Shown: positions 50,538 to 59,527 of the stretch, one piece after another
Numbering within the stretch: the first letter of the stretch is position 1
Layout of the letters: the number at the start of each line of letters is the position of its first letter
Source of the DNA: Dactylosporangium sp040689395
GTDB lineage: Bacteria; Actinomycetota; Actinomycetes; Mycobacteriales; Micromonosporaceae
Direction of reading: 5' to 3'
Length of the DNA: 64,000 nt
Assembly: GCF_040689395.1 (NCBI RefSeq)
Contig: NZ_JBFAZX010000007.1
Span: forward strand, 248,001-312,000
Made by a program: the position numbers and the translations under genes
Notes under the pieces: generated by a model
Databases searched by the model: none
Seen by the model: the letters and a program-made list of their open reading frames with translations, nothing else
What the model was told of the DNA's origin: nothing

Positions 50538-52550
50538 TTGCCCTCGCAACCTGTCGGCGCCCTGCGCCGACTCATCCCAGCGTTCGTCGTACTCGCCCTG
50601 ATCGCCCTTCTGTACGGCGCGGCGAGGTTGCCCCAGGCGTCGGCAGCGACCCGGGCGAGCATGGCCGAGCGGTACCAGTTCAAGCAGATGCCGATCGCAC
50701 TGCCGGCTGGGCTGGCCCAGCACACCGTGCGCCAGGTGAACCCGGCCTACGAGCACATCAAGTCCTGGATCTCCTCGGTCGGCGCCGCGATCGCGGTCAA
50801 CGACCTCGACGGCAGCGGGATCGCCGACGACCTGTGCCTCGTCGACACCCGTAGCGACTCGGTCATCGTCACCCCGGCCCCGGGCGGCCGCGGCACCTAC
50901 AAGCCGTTCGTGCTCGAGCCGGCGCCGCTGCCGACCGGCCCCGCCGTCGCCCCCATGGGCTGTGTGCCGGCCGACCTCAACGGCGACGGGTGGGTCGACC
51001 TGCTCGTCTACTACTGGGGTCGCACGCCCGTGCTGTTCCTGAAGAAGCCGCAGCAGGAGCCCCTCTCGCCGGCGGCCTACGTGCCGACCGAGCTGGTGCC
51101 ACAGGCCGCCCCCGCCGACGGGGTGTACCGCGGTCCACTGTGGAACACCAACGCGGTCGCGGTGGCCGACTTCGACGGTGACGGGCATGCCGACGTCGGG
51201 GTGTTCAACTACTTCCCCGACACGCAGGTCCTCGACACGCACGGTGCGCCCAACGTGCAGATGAATCACTCCATGTCGCACGCCCGCAACGCCGGCGGCG
51301 CGCACATACTGCGCTGGGTCGGCGCCACCGGCGGGGCCAAGCCCAGTGTGCAGTTCCAGGAGCAGCCCGCCATCGATCCGGCGGCCGGCAGCGGCTGGAC
51401 GCTCGCCGCGGCGTCCGCCGACCTCGACGGCGACCTGCTGCCCGAGCTGTACCTCGCCAACGATTTCGGCAATGACCGGTTCTTCCACAACGTGTCCACG
51501 GCCGGCCACATCAAGTTCGACCTCGTCGAGGGCCGCCGCGGAGCGTTCGACCCGAAGTCGATGGTGATGGGGCACGATTCCTTCAAGGGCATGTCGGTCG
51601 ACTTCGCAGACCTGCGCGGCAGCGGCCGGTTCGACGCGTTCGTCAGCAACATCACCGAGTCGTGGGGCCTCGAGGAGAGCAATCTCGTCTGGTTCAACAC
51701 GGCGGCGAGTCCGCAGGACGCCCGGGCGTCGATGGCGAAGGGCCTCGCGCCGTTCGAGAACCGGGCGTCGGAGACCAACCTCGCCTGGGTCGGCTGGGGC
51801 TGGGACGCCAAGATGGCCGACTTCAGCAACAGCGGGCATCTCGCGATCGTGCAGGCGTGCGGCTTCGTCAAGGGCGACATCAACCGGTTCAACTGGTTGC
51901 AGGAACTGGCGATGAGCAACGACCTGCTGCTGCAGGACCCGAAAATGTGGCCGAAGGCGGAGCCCGGTGACGACATCGCCGGCAAGAACACGCTGGCCTT
52001 CTGGGCGCCGGAGGGCAACGGCCGCTACAGCAACCTCAGCGCCGAGCTCGGCCTGAACGTGCCGATCCCGACCCGTGGCATCGGCGTCGCCGACGTCGAC
52101 GGCGACGGCGGCCAGGACCTCCTGGTCGCCCGGCAGTGGGGCGAGCCCGCCTTCTACCGCAACACCAGCCCCAACCGCGGCGCATTCGTCGGGCTGCGGC
52201 TCTACCGGCCGGCGCTGACCGACACCGCGCCGGGCGACACCGTGGCCGCCCCGCCGGGGCAGCAGACGGACGTCGCGCCGCACGGCTCGCCCGCCTACGG
52301 CGCCGTCGTCCGCCTGACCACCGCCGACGGACGGACCCAGATCGCCCAGCTCGACGGCGGTGGCGGGCACTCCGGCAAGCGCAGCTTCGACGTCTTCTTC
52401 GGCCTGGGCAACCAGGGCAGCCAGCCGGTCCGCGCCGACATCAGCTGGCGCGACGTCAACGGCGCCGTACACCAGCAGACGGTGACGCTGACATCCGGCT
52501 GGCACAACCTGATGCTCACCGACCAGGCCCGTGAGGTGACCACGTCATGA
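50538..52550 (+). CDS. FG-GAP repeat protein, enediyne E4/UnbV family
   Basis: A 670-residue exported protein. Residues 1-35 contain a membrane/signal segment (PAFVVLALIALLYGAARL). Five FG-GAP-type calcium loops follow: VNDLDGSGIADDL, DLNGDGWVDLLVYYWG, DFDGDGHADVGVFNY, DLDGDLLPELYLANDFG and DVDGDGGQDLLVARQWG, forming a beta-propeller. The end (AVVRLTTADGRTQIAQLDG; HSGKRSFDVFFGLG) is the ASPIC/UnbV domain. UnbV (E4) is one of the conserved enediyne companions; its function is not known. TTG 50538 has GAAGGGGG at proper distance. The stop overlaps the next start (ATGA). Confidence 0.87.
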   Translation: MPSQPVGALRRLIPAFVVLALIALLYGAARLPQASAATRASMAERYQFKQMPIALPAGLAQHTVRQVNPAYEHIKSWISSVGAAIAVNDLDGSGIADDLCLVDTRSDSVIVTPAPGGRGTYKPFVLEPAPLPTGPAVAPMGCVPADLNGDGWVDLLVYYWGRTPVLFLKKPQQEPLSPAAYVPTELVPQAAPADGVYRGPLWNTNAVAVADFDGDGHADVGVFNYFPDTQVLDTHGAPNVQMNHSMSHARNAGGAHILRWVGATGGAKPSVQFQEQPAIDPAAGSGWTLAAASADLDGDLLPELYLANDFGNDRFFHNVSTAGHIKFDLVEGRRGAFDPKSMVMGHDSFKGMSVDFADLRGSGRFDAFVSNITESWGLEESNLVWFNTAASPQDARASMAKGLAPFENRASETNLAWVGWGWDAKMADFSNSGHLAIVQACGFVKGDINRFNWLQELAMSNDLLLQDPKMWPKAEPGDDIAGKNTLAFWAPEGNGRYSNLSAELGLNVPIPTRGIGVADVDGDGGQDLLVARQWGEPAFYRNTSPNRGAFVGLRLYRPALTDTAPGDTVAAPPGQQTDVAPHGSPAYGAVVRLTTADGRTQIAQLDGGGGHSGKRSFDVFFGLGNQGSQPVRADISWRDVNGAVHQQTVTLTSGWHNLMLTDQAREVTTS

Positions 52551-53578
52551 CCGACGTCCGTATCAACCCCGCTGATACCGGCGACCGCGGCAGCACCACC
52601 GTCCGCAGTACCCCTTCGGGCTCCGCGCCCACGTCGCCCGGCCGGGGCCCGGCGGTGCCCCGCATCGACCGGCGGGACCCGCGCTACCTGGCGCTGCGCA
52701 ACTTCGCCATCTCGATGAGCATCTTCAACATCCTCGGCTACACCGTGCTCGGCTTCGAGCAGCCGTGGGCATGGCCGTTCTTCGCGCTCCTCGTCGGCTA
52801 CTCCGTCGAGTTCGGCGCCGAGACGATCGCCGCCTGGGCGAACCGGCGCCCCGCCGCATACAGCGGCAACGGCGTCTGGGGCGTCTACACGTTCATGCTG
52901 CCGACCCACATCACGGCGCTGGCGGCGAACATGCTGCTGTACGCCAACGACATGTTCTGGCCGATCGCCTTCGGCGTGGCCGTCGCGGTGGGGCAGAAGT
53001 ACGTGCTCCAGGCGCCGATCAAGGGCCGGATGCGGCACTTCATGAACCCGTCCAACTTCGGCATCACCGCCACGCTGCTGGCCTTCTCCTGGGTGAACAT
53101 CGCGCCGCCGTATCAGTTCACCGAGCGCGTACCCGACGTCATCAGCATCGTCATCCCGCTGATCATCGTCACGGCCGGCACCGTGCTCAACGCGATGCTG
53201 ACGAAGAAGGTGCTGCTCATCATGGGCTGGGTCGGATCGTTCGTGATCCAGGCCTTGGTGCGCCACTGGGTCTGGGACGTGGCGCTGTGGGCGGCGCTGG
53301 CGCCGATAACGGGTGTCGCGTTCGTCCTGTTCACCAACTACATGGTCACCGACCCCGGCACCAGCCCGTCGGCCGGGCGCCACCAGTTCATGTTCGGCGC
53401 GAGCGTCGGCACCGTCTACGGCGTGCTGATGTTCTTCAACGTCGTCTACACGTTGTTCTTCGCCGTCACCATCGTGTGCCTCATCCGGGGCGCGTACTGG
53501 TGGATCAGGTGGCTGGCGCAGGGGCGCCAGCACGTCGCACCGGACGCGCGGCCACAGGCCGTGGCGAGCGCCGGCTGA
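52547..53578 (+). CDS. Membrane protein, enediyne E5/UnbU family
   Basis: A 343-residue membrane protein translationally coupled to UnbV by a four-base overlap. After a 45-residue soluble lead come about nine hydrophobic segments; notable are FGAETIAAWANRRPAAYSGN, HFMNPSNFGITATLLAFSWV and FTNYMVTDPGTSPSAGRHQF. The last two resemble the NQR/Rnf subunit B/D fold, in which a threonine carries covalent flavin (DPxTxxP-like). UnbU is the E5 enediyne companion. Together with UnbV it could form a membrane redox or transport unit; this is inference. Confidence 0.86.
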   Translation: MTDVRINPADTGDRGSTTVRSTPSGSAPTSPGRGPAVPRIDRRDPRYLALRNFAISMSIFNILGYTVLGFEQPWAWPFFALLVGYSVEFGAETIAAWANRRPAAYSGNGVWGVYTFMLPTHITALAANMLLYANDMFWPIAFGVAVAVGQKYVLQAPIKGRMRHFMNPSNFGITATLLAFSWVNIAPPYQFTERVPDVISIVIPLIIVTAGTVLNAMLTKKVLLIMGWVGSFVIQALVRHWVWDVALWAALAPITGVAFVLFTNYMVTDPGTSPSAGRHQFMFGASVGTVYGVLMFFNVVYTLFFAVTIVCLIRGAYWWIRWLAQGRQHVAPDARPQAVASAG

Positions 53579-53683
53579 GCGCGCGCCGAACCAGCACCTC
53601 CGCGCGGGCGGCGGCACGCGCCGCCGCCCGCGCGGTCCGACGGGGCCCGCAATCGGGCGGGTCAGCGCATCCAGGGAGCCCAC

Positions 53684-54631
53684 ATGACCTCGCACCTCGA
53701 TGTCCTTCGGCGCGATGAAGCGCTTCGCGCCGCCTCTCGCCCCCGCAACGTCCTGCTCACCGTCGTGCTCAGCGTCGCCGCGGGCATCGCGCTCGCGGTG
53801 CTGTGGTCGTTCGAGCTGGTCGACAAGGAGATCGGCGACAACGTCGCCAACACATTGCTCGGCCACGATGCCAAGCAGTCCGCCATCGCCGGCACCTTCG
53901 CCGGGCTCCTCTTCGCGTTCGTGTCCGGCCTGGCCGGCACGTTCACCGCCTGCAACATCGCCATGGCGGCCGCCGTCGGGCCGCTGACCTCCGCCGGGGC
54001 CGAGCGGTCCGGTCGCGCCTCCGGCGTGCTGCGGACCCTGCTGCGCCCGACCGCGTACCTCCTGGCGGGCATGGTGGCCGTCTCGGCCACGTACGGCTTC
54101 GTCGGTGTGCTGCTCGGCGAGCGACTGCCGCAACTGTCCACCGGGACGGTCGGCGGCATGCCGGTGCGGCTCATCCAGTCGTCGGTGGTCTTCGGCCTCA
54201 TCGGCCTCGCGCTGGTGTACCTTGGCCTCGCCTCCCTCGGCGTGGTGCGCGACGTGTTCGCGCACCGTCCGACCGCCCGGGTCGTCGTGCTCGGCGCGCT
54301 CATCGGCGGGTTCCTCATCGGCCGGCCGTACCCGCTGTTCAACAAGCTGTTCCACTACGCGGCCGACACGGACAACCCGCTGTTCGGCGCCGCCGCGTTC
54401 GTGTTGCAGTCACTGGGCAACGTCACCCTCGTGCTGGTGGTCTTCGCGCTGGCGACCCTGCTGACCCGCGGCCGGTACATCACCTGGCTGGCCGGGAGCC
54501 CGCGCCGGGCCGCGCTCGTCTCCGGCGTGCTGCTGCTCGCCCTGGGTGTCTTCACCGTCGTGTACTGGGACGTGCGGTTGCCCTCGATGTTCGGCTTCGG
54601 CTGGTTCCCCACCATGCCGTACAACTCCTGA
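53684..54631 (+). CDS. Polytopic membrane protein of the UnbV/UnbU unit
   Basis: A 315-residue protein from ATG 53684, 105 bases after UnbU. About seven membrane segments are visible (LLTVVLSVAAGIALAVLW; FAGLLFAFVSGLAGTFTACNIAM; LVLVVFALATLL and others). The GTFTACNIAMAAAVGPL segment resembles the redox-active loop of DsbD/CcdA-type or LysE-type transporters, but only one cysteine is present there. GRPYPLFNKLFHY is a conserved-looking loop. Function not assigned; by position it belongs with UnbV/UnbU. Confidence 0.7.
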   Translation: MTSHLDVLRRDEALRAASRPRNVLLTVVLSVAAGIALAVLWSFELVDKEIGDNVANTLLGHDAKQSAIAGTFAGLLFAFVSGLAGTFTACNIAMAAAVGPLTSAGAERSGRASGVLRTLLRPTAYLLAGMVAVSATYGFVGVLLGERLPQLSTGTVGGMPVRLIQSSVVFGLIGLALVYLGLASLGVVRDVFAHRPTARVVVLGALIGGFLIGRPYPLFNKLFHYAADTDNPLFGAAAFVLQSLGNVTLVLVVFALATLLTRGRYITWLAGSPRRAALVSGVLLLALGVFTVVYWDVRLPSMFGFGWFPTMPYNS

Positions 54632-54719
54632 TCCGCACAGCATTCTCGAAGTCGTTCGACTGATGACGCTCAATTACCGTCGTTCGCAGGCTGTGTCCAA
54701 GTTTCGTCTGGAGGTCATC

Positions 54720-55304
54720 GTGTCGAGCACCGTGGCGCATTCCGGGTCTCCCGGAGCTCTCTCCGTTCTCAACAGCGCACGTCACCGTTTCGCGCTCAAC
54801 ACCTTCATGGCGATCGTGCTCGCACACTGGGCGGAGCACATCGCCCAGGCATACCAGATCTGGGTGCTGGGCTGGCCGCGCCCGAAGGCCCGCGGCGTGC
54901 TGGGGGAGTTCTTCCCGTGGCTGGTCTCGTCGGAGTGGATGCATTACGGCTACGCCCTCATCATGCTGGTCGGGCTGTTCCTGCTGCGCCCGGGTTTCGT
55001 CGGCCGGGGCCGCGTCTGGTGGACGGTCGCCCTGGCCATCCAGTTCTGGCACCACATCGAGCACCTGCTGCTGCTGCTGCAGGCCCAGACCGGCCACTTC
55101 CTGTGGGGCAAGGCGGTGCCGACGAGCGTGCTGCAGCTCGTCTACCCCCGGGTGGAACTGCATCTGTTCTACAACTCGATCGTGTTCATCCCGATGGTCA
55201 TCGCCGTGTACCTGCACCTGCGCCCCAACCGGGTCGAGCTCGACCAGACGGCCTGCAGCTGCGTCAGCGGGCCACGGCGGGCACTGCTCGTCCCGGCCCA
55301 GTGA
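54720..55304 (+). CDS. Histidine-rich four-segment membrane protein
   Basis: A 194-residue membrane protein from GTG 54720, which has GGAGG five bases ahead; the frame extends further upstream. Four membrane segments contain repeated histidines: IVLAHWAEHIAQAYQIW, SEWMHYGYALIML, IQFWHHIEHLLLLLQ and RVELHLFYNSIVF. The HxxEH, HHxEH and ELH pattern within the bilayer could bind metal, as in membrane di-iron enzymes, or haem. It is not recognised as a named family. Its stop overlaps the CopC-like start (GTGA). Confidence 0.72.
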   Translation: MSSTVAHSGSPGALSVLNSARHRFALNTFMAIVLAHWAEHIAQAYQIWVLGWPRPKARGVLGEFFPWLVSSEWMHYGYALIMLVGLFLLRPGFVGRGRVWWTVALAIQFWHHIEHLLLLLQAQTGHFLWGKAVPTSVLQLVYPRVELHLFYNSIVFIPMVIAVYLHLRPNRVELDQTACSCVSGPRRALLVPAQ

Positions 55305-55897
55305 CGGACGCGATGCCACGGCCCAGGCGTGGCGCGGCGGTGTGGGGCGCCTTCGTGGCGCTCGCCGGCGCGCTCGCGCTGTGGCCGGCGTCCGCGCAGG
55401 CACGTGACATCGTGGTGGTGTCGGTCGATCCGGCCGACGCCACCGCGCTGTCGGCCACACCGACCGAGATCGTGCTCACCTGCACCGGGCCGCCCGACGC
55501 CGACGCGTCGCACGTCACGGTGCGCGACGGCACGGGAAAGGCCCTCACCGCCGGCGTCGAGGCACGGGCCGTCGGTAGCACGCTGCACCTGCCGGTCACG
55601 TTCACCACCAACGGTGACTTCACCGTCGTGTACCACGTGGTGCTCGCCAACGGCGACGACGCGGTGGGGGTGGCCCGGTTCAGTATCGGCACCGGCGTCG
55701 CGCCGTCGGTCCCGCCACGCAGCGTGCAGGACGACGAGCTCGCGTCGGCCACGGCACACCAGCACGGGGGCGTGGACCCGCTGGGTGGCACGCTGCTGCT
55801 GATCGACGTGCTCGTCGTGTTCGGCGCGGGGCTGCTGCTGATCAGCCGGCCCGGCCCGGTGCGGCGCCTGCGTCCCGGCCCGGCTCCGGAGGTCTGA
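55301..55897 (+). CDS. CopC-like exported protein with C-terminal membrane anchor
   Basis: A 198-residue protein coupled to the preceding gene by a GTGA overlap. It has a signal peptide (GAFVALAGALALWPASAQA), a CopC-type beta-sandwich (VVVSVDPADATALSATPTEI; GDFTVVYHVVLANGDD) and one C-terminal membrane helix (GTLLLIDVLVVFGAGLLLI). The mature N-terminus is ARDIVV rather than the copper-binding HA, and the usual late histidine of DGHPV is replaced by NGDDA, so classical copper ligands are missing. Last gene of the UnbV unit; a terminator follows. Confidence 0.78.
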   Translation: MTDAMPRPRRGAAVWGAFVALAGALALWPASAQARDIVVVSVDPADATALSATPTEIVLTCTGPPDADASHVTVRDGTGKALTAGVEARAVGSTLHLPVTFTTNGDFTVVYHVVLANGDDAVGVARFSIGTGVAPSVPPRSVQDDELASATAHQHGGVDPLGGTLLLIDVLVVFGAGLLLISRPGPVRRLRPGPAPEV

Positions 55898-55910
55898 TCG
55901 ACCAGGATAC

Positions 55911-55944
55911 AAGAGAAGCCCGGCCTCCCGGCTGGGCTTCTCTT
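55911..55944. terminator. Bidirectional terminator
   Basis: 11-bp stem AAGAGAAGCCC/GGGCTTCTCTT with further pairing inside, between the CopC-like gene and the convergent thioesterase gene. Confidence 0.78.
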
Positions 55945-56006
55945 CGTGTCACCGCCGATCCGATCGGCGCCCGGCCGACCGTCCACACTGGATCCGGCAG
56001 TCGCGC

Positions 56007-56447
56007 TCAGGCGCGCCGGTCGGTGGTGAACGGCTGCAGCGCGCGCAGCAGAGCCTCAGGGATCCGGCTCGGCTGGGTCTGCGTGTTCGGGCCGCGCATG
56101 CACGCGACCCGCTGTCCGCCGCGCGCCACCAGGGTTTCCCCGCCGCCGGGGTCGAGGCGGACGTAGTCGAACCTGAACTCTATCTGGGTCTGTGCCAGGT
56201 CCGTCAGGTACATGCGGATCGCGAGCTCGTCGAACGCGGTGATCTCGGCGAAGAACTCGCAATGCACCTTGAGCGTGAACAGTTTCAGGTCCTGGCGCAG
56301 GTCGTCGAGCACGTCCGGTGCGTGCAGTTTCAGGAACATCTCACGGCACCGGCCCTGCCAGCGCAGGTAGTTCACGTAGTACACGTTGCCCACGATGTTG
56401 GTCTCTTCGAAGCCAACCGTGTGCGGGTGCTCGAAATACTTGTCCAT
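56007..56447 (-). CDS. Enediyne thioesterase E10 (CalE7/SgcE10-type hotdog)
   Basis: A 146-residue hotdog thioesterase. The active-site strand GFEETNIVGNVYYVNYLRWQ and GRCREMFLKLHAPD closely resemble CalE7/DynE7/SgcE10, which release the polyene from PksE. As in CalE7 the usual acidic general base is absent; Asn17 and Arg35 sit where CalE7 is reported to use Asn and Arg. ATG 56447 starts a short minus-strand gene, normally adjacent to PksE but here next to the CopC-like gene. This is one of the most specific enediyne markers in the window. Confidence 0.9.
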   Translation of the reverse strand: MDKYFEHPHTVGFEETNIVGNVYYVNYLRWQGRCREMFLKLHAPDVLDDLRQDLKLFTLKVHCEFFAEITAFDELAIRMYLTDLAQTQIEFRFDYVRLDPGGGETLVARGGQRVACMRGPNTQTQPSRIPEALLRALQPFTTDRRA

Positions 56448-57254
56448 GCCTAGGCACGCCCTTCACTCAGGACGGCGAACACCACTGGGTCCGACTGCCC
56501 ACGCGCGGATGAATGACGAGGTCCTCGAATCACGGGACCACCGGATATCGCCTTCTCCTTGGAGGATGTGCCCGGTGAGAATGCGTTGCCGGAATGCATT
56601 GAATGGGTCGGCGGCACAATTCGCCTTTCGTCACACGGGAATTGACGATCCTTCGCCCAATCTACGCAGCGAGCGGATGTCTGTCACCTTCAAACTTGCC
56701 GACGGCCATCACGGTGAGTGTTGATAGGGCCTTCCGCGACGTGCTGACCAGCAGGCCGGCGGCAACGGTACCAAGCGGAGGGGTATGGCGAAAGAGCGTG
56801 TCACCGGGCTCGGTGATCGGCGATTCGCGATGAGTACTATCGGTACCGGATCGTGCCGATATCCATGTCATGGTAATCCGCACGCACCCCCTCTGAAGAG
56901 GGAAAAGGCTGGCCGGGAGGGGTCGGGAGCGCGGGCTCGTGCCCGGCGTATCCGGGCCCGGCTGCGAGTGTTGTCTTCCGATCATCGCTCGGGTAGCCTC
57001 GGCGCCAGGCAATCAAGCAATTTACGAGGTTGACTGCATGTGATCCATGCAGCAGCCTTTAGCGGGATGGCTCGCTGCTTCTGCAAATAGGTTGTCGGTC
57101 CTCTGTGGGGCCGAACGAGCGGATTCTGGCAATTCTCTTCACAGCGGTCAAGTGTCCCGCCGGTCGTGTTTCCGACCCGACTCGGGCGTTGCATTCACCT
57201 GAATCCCATCACGCCGGACACATTGCAAGTATTCGGAGCCTATCAGGGGGCGTC
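56448..57254. other. 807-base divergent intergenic region
   Basis: Between the thioesterase and the AraC gene. No convincing coding frame. It contains a CCCTCT/AGAGGG hairpin near 56890 and the inverted repeat at 57034. Unusually long and less GC-rich than its neighbours; could hide a small RNA or leader. Confidence 0.5.
57034..57052. promoter_or_regulatory. Inverted repeat upstream of the AraC gene
   Basis: CTGCATG-TGATC-CATGCAG, seven-base perfect arms and a five-base spacer, about 200 bases upstream of the AraC start. Candidate operator. Confidence 0.4.
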
Positions 57255-58088
57255 ATGGAACTCTCGGTCGACAAAATCTCGGACAGCCCGATTGAACAAG
57301 CCGTGGAACGCGCCATCGTCACCATGAACCAGAACCTCGGGGAGCGGTTGACGGTGGACGACTTAGCCCGCGCAGCGATGTTCAGCAAGTTCCACTTCAC
57401 CAGGATCTTCCAGCGGACCACCGGAGTCTCGCCGGGGCGGTTCCTCTCGGCCCTGCGCCTGCAGCAGGCGAAGCGGCTGCTCGTGTCGACCTCGCTCAGC
57501 GTCGCTGACATCAGCATGAGCGTCGGCTACAACAGCGTCGGCACCTTCAGCTCGCGGTTCAGCCGGAGCGTCGGCATGCCGCCGACGGTGTACCGGCAGC
57601 GCGCGGGCTTCGCCGAGCAGATCCGCACCGGTCCCGCGCTCGCCGCCGGGCAGTCCTCGACCGCGCAGGTCCACGGATGGGTCTGGCCACCGCACAGCGA
57701 CCGCGACGGGCTTACCTTCGTCGGGCTGTTTCCTGACCGTATCCCGGAAGGCCAGCCGATTCGCTGCGCCGTGCTCACCCGGCCCGGGCGCTACCAGTTC
57801 GACGCGATCCCCCCGGGCACGTGGTACGTCCTGGCCCAGTCGATCGCCGACGACGACGCCAACGCGAACCTCGACCCACTGAACCCCCGGGTCTGTGTGG
57901 CGACGTTCGGTCCGCTCGTGGTCGGCAGGGACACGACGATCCGTGCGGACCTGGCGCTCAAACCGGTCCGGTTCCTCGACCCGCCGGTGCTGCTCGCGCT
58001 GCTGGACGCCCGCAAGCTGGCCATGGCGCGGGTGAAGTCCGAGATGGCCCGGCTGCCCGTGATGGCCGCCGGCCAGACCGCGGCGTAG
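57255..58088 (+). CDS. AraC-family transcriptional regulator
   Basis: A 277-residue regulator with the double helix-turn-helix at the N-terminus: LTVDDLARAAMFSKFHFTRI, TTGVSPGRFLSALRLQQAK and VADISMSVGYNSVGTFSSRF. The C-terminal 150 residues (YQFDAIPPGTWYVLAQSI; TIRADLALKPVRFLDPP) form a beta-rich transthyretin-like sensor domain rather than the usual cupin. ATG 57255 follows GGGGG. It overlaps in operon structure with the AhpD-like gene nine bases downstream. AraC-type regulators (SgcR2) are known in enediyne clusters; a pathway role is likely. Confidence 0.87.
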   Translation: MELSVDKISDSPIEQAVERAIVTMNQNLGERLTVDDLARAAMFSKFHFTRIFQRTTGVSPGRFLSALRLQQAKRLLVSTSLSVADISMSVGYNSVGTFSSRFSRSVGMPPTVYRQRAGFAEQIRTGPALAAGQSSTAQVHGWVWPPHSDRDGLTFVGLFPDRIPEGQPIRCAVLTRPGRYQFDAIPPGTWYVLAQSIADDDANANLDPLNPRVCVATFGPLVVGRDTTIRADLALKPVRFLDPPVLLALLDARKLAMARVKSEMARLPVMAAGQTAA

Positions 58089-58097
58089 ACGTCCGCC

Positions 58098-59174
58098 ATG
58101 GGCGCGTTGCTCAGCCGTGCCACGAGGCGTGGCACGCTGGCGCAGGTCCGGCACGTCACGCCCGTCCACCCGGCGGCCGCACGCGGGCTGGTGGCCGAGG
58201 TCTACCGGCAGGTCGAACGGGACTTCGGCATGCTGGCCCCGCCGATCAGCCTGCATTCGCCGGCGCCCGACGTCATGGCGGCGGCCTGGCTGATCCTGCG
58301 GGAGTCCCTGCTGGCCACCCGGCGCGCGCCGCGCGCCGCCAAGGAGGCGGTCGCGGCGGCGGTGTCCGTGGCCAACGCCTGCCCGTACTGCGCCGACGTG
58401 CACAGCGCCACGCTCAGCGGGTTGGTCCGCTCGCGCGACGCGATGGCCATCGGCGCCGGACGCGCCGCGTCGGTCGGCGATCCGGTCCTGCGTTCCGTCG
58501 CCTCCTGGGCCGCCGGCAGCGCCGGTGCCGACGGGTCGGCACGGCACCCGCTCGCGGTGCCGGACGACGTCATGGCCGAGCTCGCGGCGGTCGCGGTGAC
58601 GTTTCACTACCTGAACCGTATGGTGAGCGTCTTCCTCCCCGAGTCGCCGATCCCGGCGCGGGTGCCGGCCGGGCTCCGCGGCGGTGTCCGGCGGCTGGTG
58701 GGCTGGACGATGGCGCCGACGGTCAGGCGCACCCGCCCGGCGGACGCCGCGGCGAAGCTGCTGCCGGACGCGCCGGTGCTGCCGGACCTGCCGTGGATGG
58801 CATCCTCGCCCGGTCTGGCCACGGCCTTCGCCCGTGCCGGCCGGACGATCGAGGCGGCCGGTGAACGCTCGGCCCCGCCCGCCGTGCGGGCCCTCGTGTC
58901 GGCCCGGCTGGCGCGATGGGACGGTGTGCCGCCCGGGATCAGCGCCGCCTGGGCGGACGAGTCCGTGGCACAGTTGCGCCCGCAGGATCGTCCGTCAGGC
59001 CGGCTGGCGCTGTTGACCGCGTTCGCCGCGTACCAGGTCGGTCCGACGGTGGTGGCGGATTTCCGCCGCGCGCACCCTGAGGATCGGGCGCTCGTCGAGC
59101 TGACGTCGTGGGCCTCGATGGCGGCCGCACGACGCATCGGCAGCTGGATGGTGACGCACCAGCGCGTGGAGTGA
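58098..59174 (+). CDS. AhpD/carboxymuconolactone decarboxylase-like protein, second copy
   Basis: A 358-residue paralogue of 49082-50173. Redox site NACPYCADVHSATL in AKEAVAAAVSVA; shared segments include VRHVTPVHPAAARGLVAEVY and VTFHYLNRMVSVFLPES. Begins nine bases after the AraC stop, so it is in the same operon. The CxxCxxxH site is intact in both copies. Confidence 0.83.
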   Translation: MGALLSRATRRGTLAQVRHVTPVHPAAARGLVAEVYRQVERDFGMLAPPISLHSPAPDVMAAAWLILRESLLATRRAPRAAKEAVAAAVSVANACPYCADVHSATLSGLVRSRDAMAIGAGRAASVGDPVLRSVASWAAGSAGADGSARHPLAVPDDVMAELAAVAVTFHYLNRMVSVFLPESPIPARVPAGLRGGVRRLVGWTMAPTVRRTRPADAAAKLLPDAPVLPDLPWMASSPGLATAFARAGRTIEAAGERSAPPAVRALVSARLARWDGVPPGISAAWADESVAQLRPQDRPSGRLALLTAFAAYQVGPTVVADFRRAHPEDRALVELTSWASMAAARRIGSWMVTHQRVE

Positions 59175-59527
59175 CCCGATGCCAAGTGACCTGATGCCGC
59201 TGACCCGATGCCGTAGCGGGCCTGCCGGTGTGAGACGTCGTGGCTGGTCAGCCGCACGCGAGTTCGGGTCGCAACCTCGAAGACGGCGAATTCCCATCTT
59301 CCGTAGGAAAATAGTGCTGAGGGTGGGAATCCAGGCCGAATGCCGATGCATCAGTCGATATTCGGGCGAGGTTAACTTATAGATGCATACCAATTTTGTG
59401 TTTTACGGCAGTCAGCGTGCTGATAGTTCAGCGCGTCGTCGGTGATGTCGATCTCCGTCTAGGTCTCGCCGGTCGCCTGCTCTAAGATCGGCGCCATGCG
59501 AGTCGTGGTCGCGGATGAGGGAGCTCA
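59175..59527. other. Intergenic stretch with AT-rich promoter zone
   Basis: 353 bases. Around 59370-59420 the sequence is distinctly AT-rich and is probably the MerR promoter. No gene seen. Confidence 0.5.
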
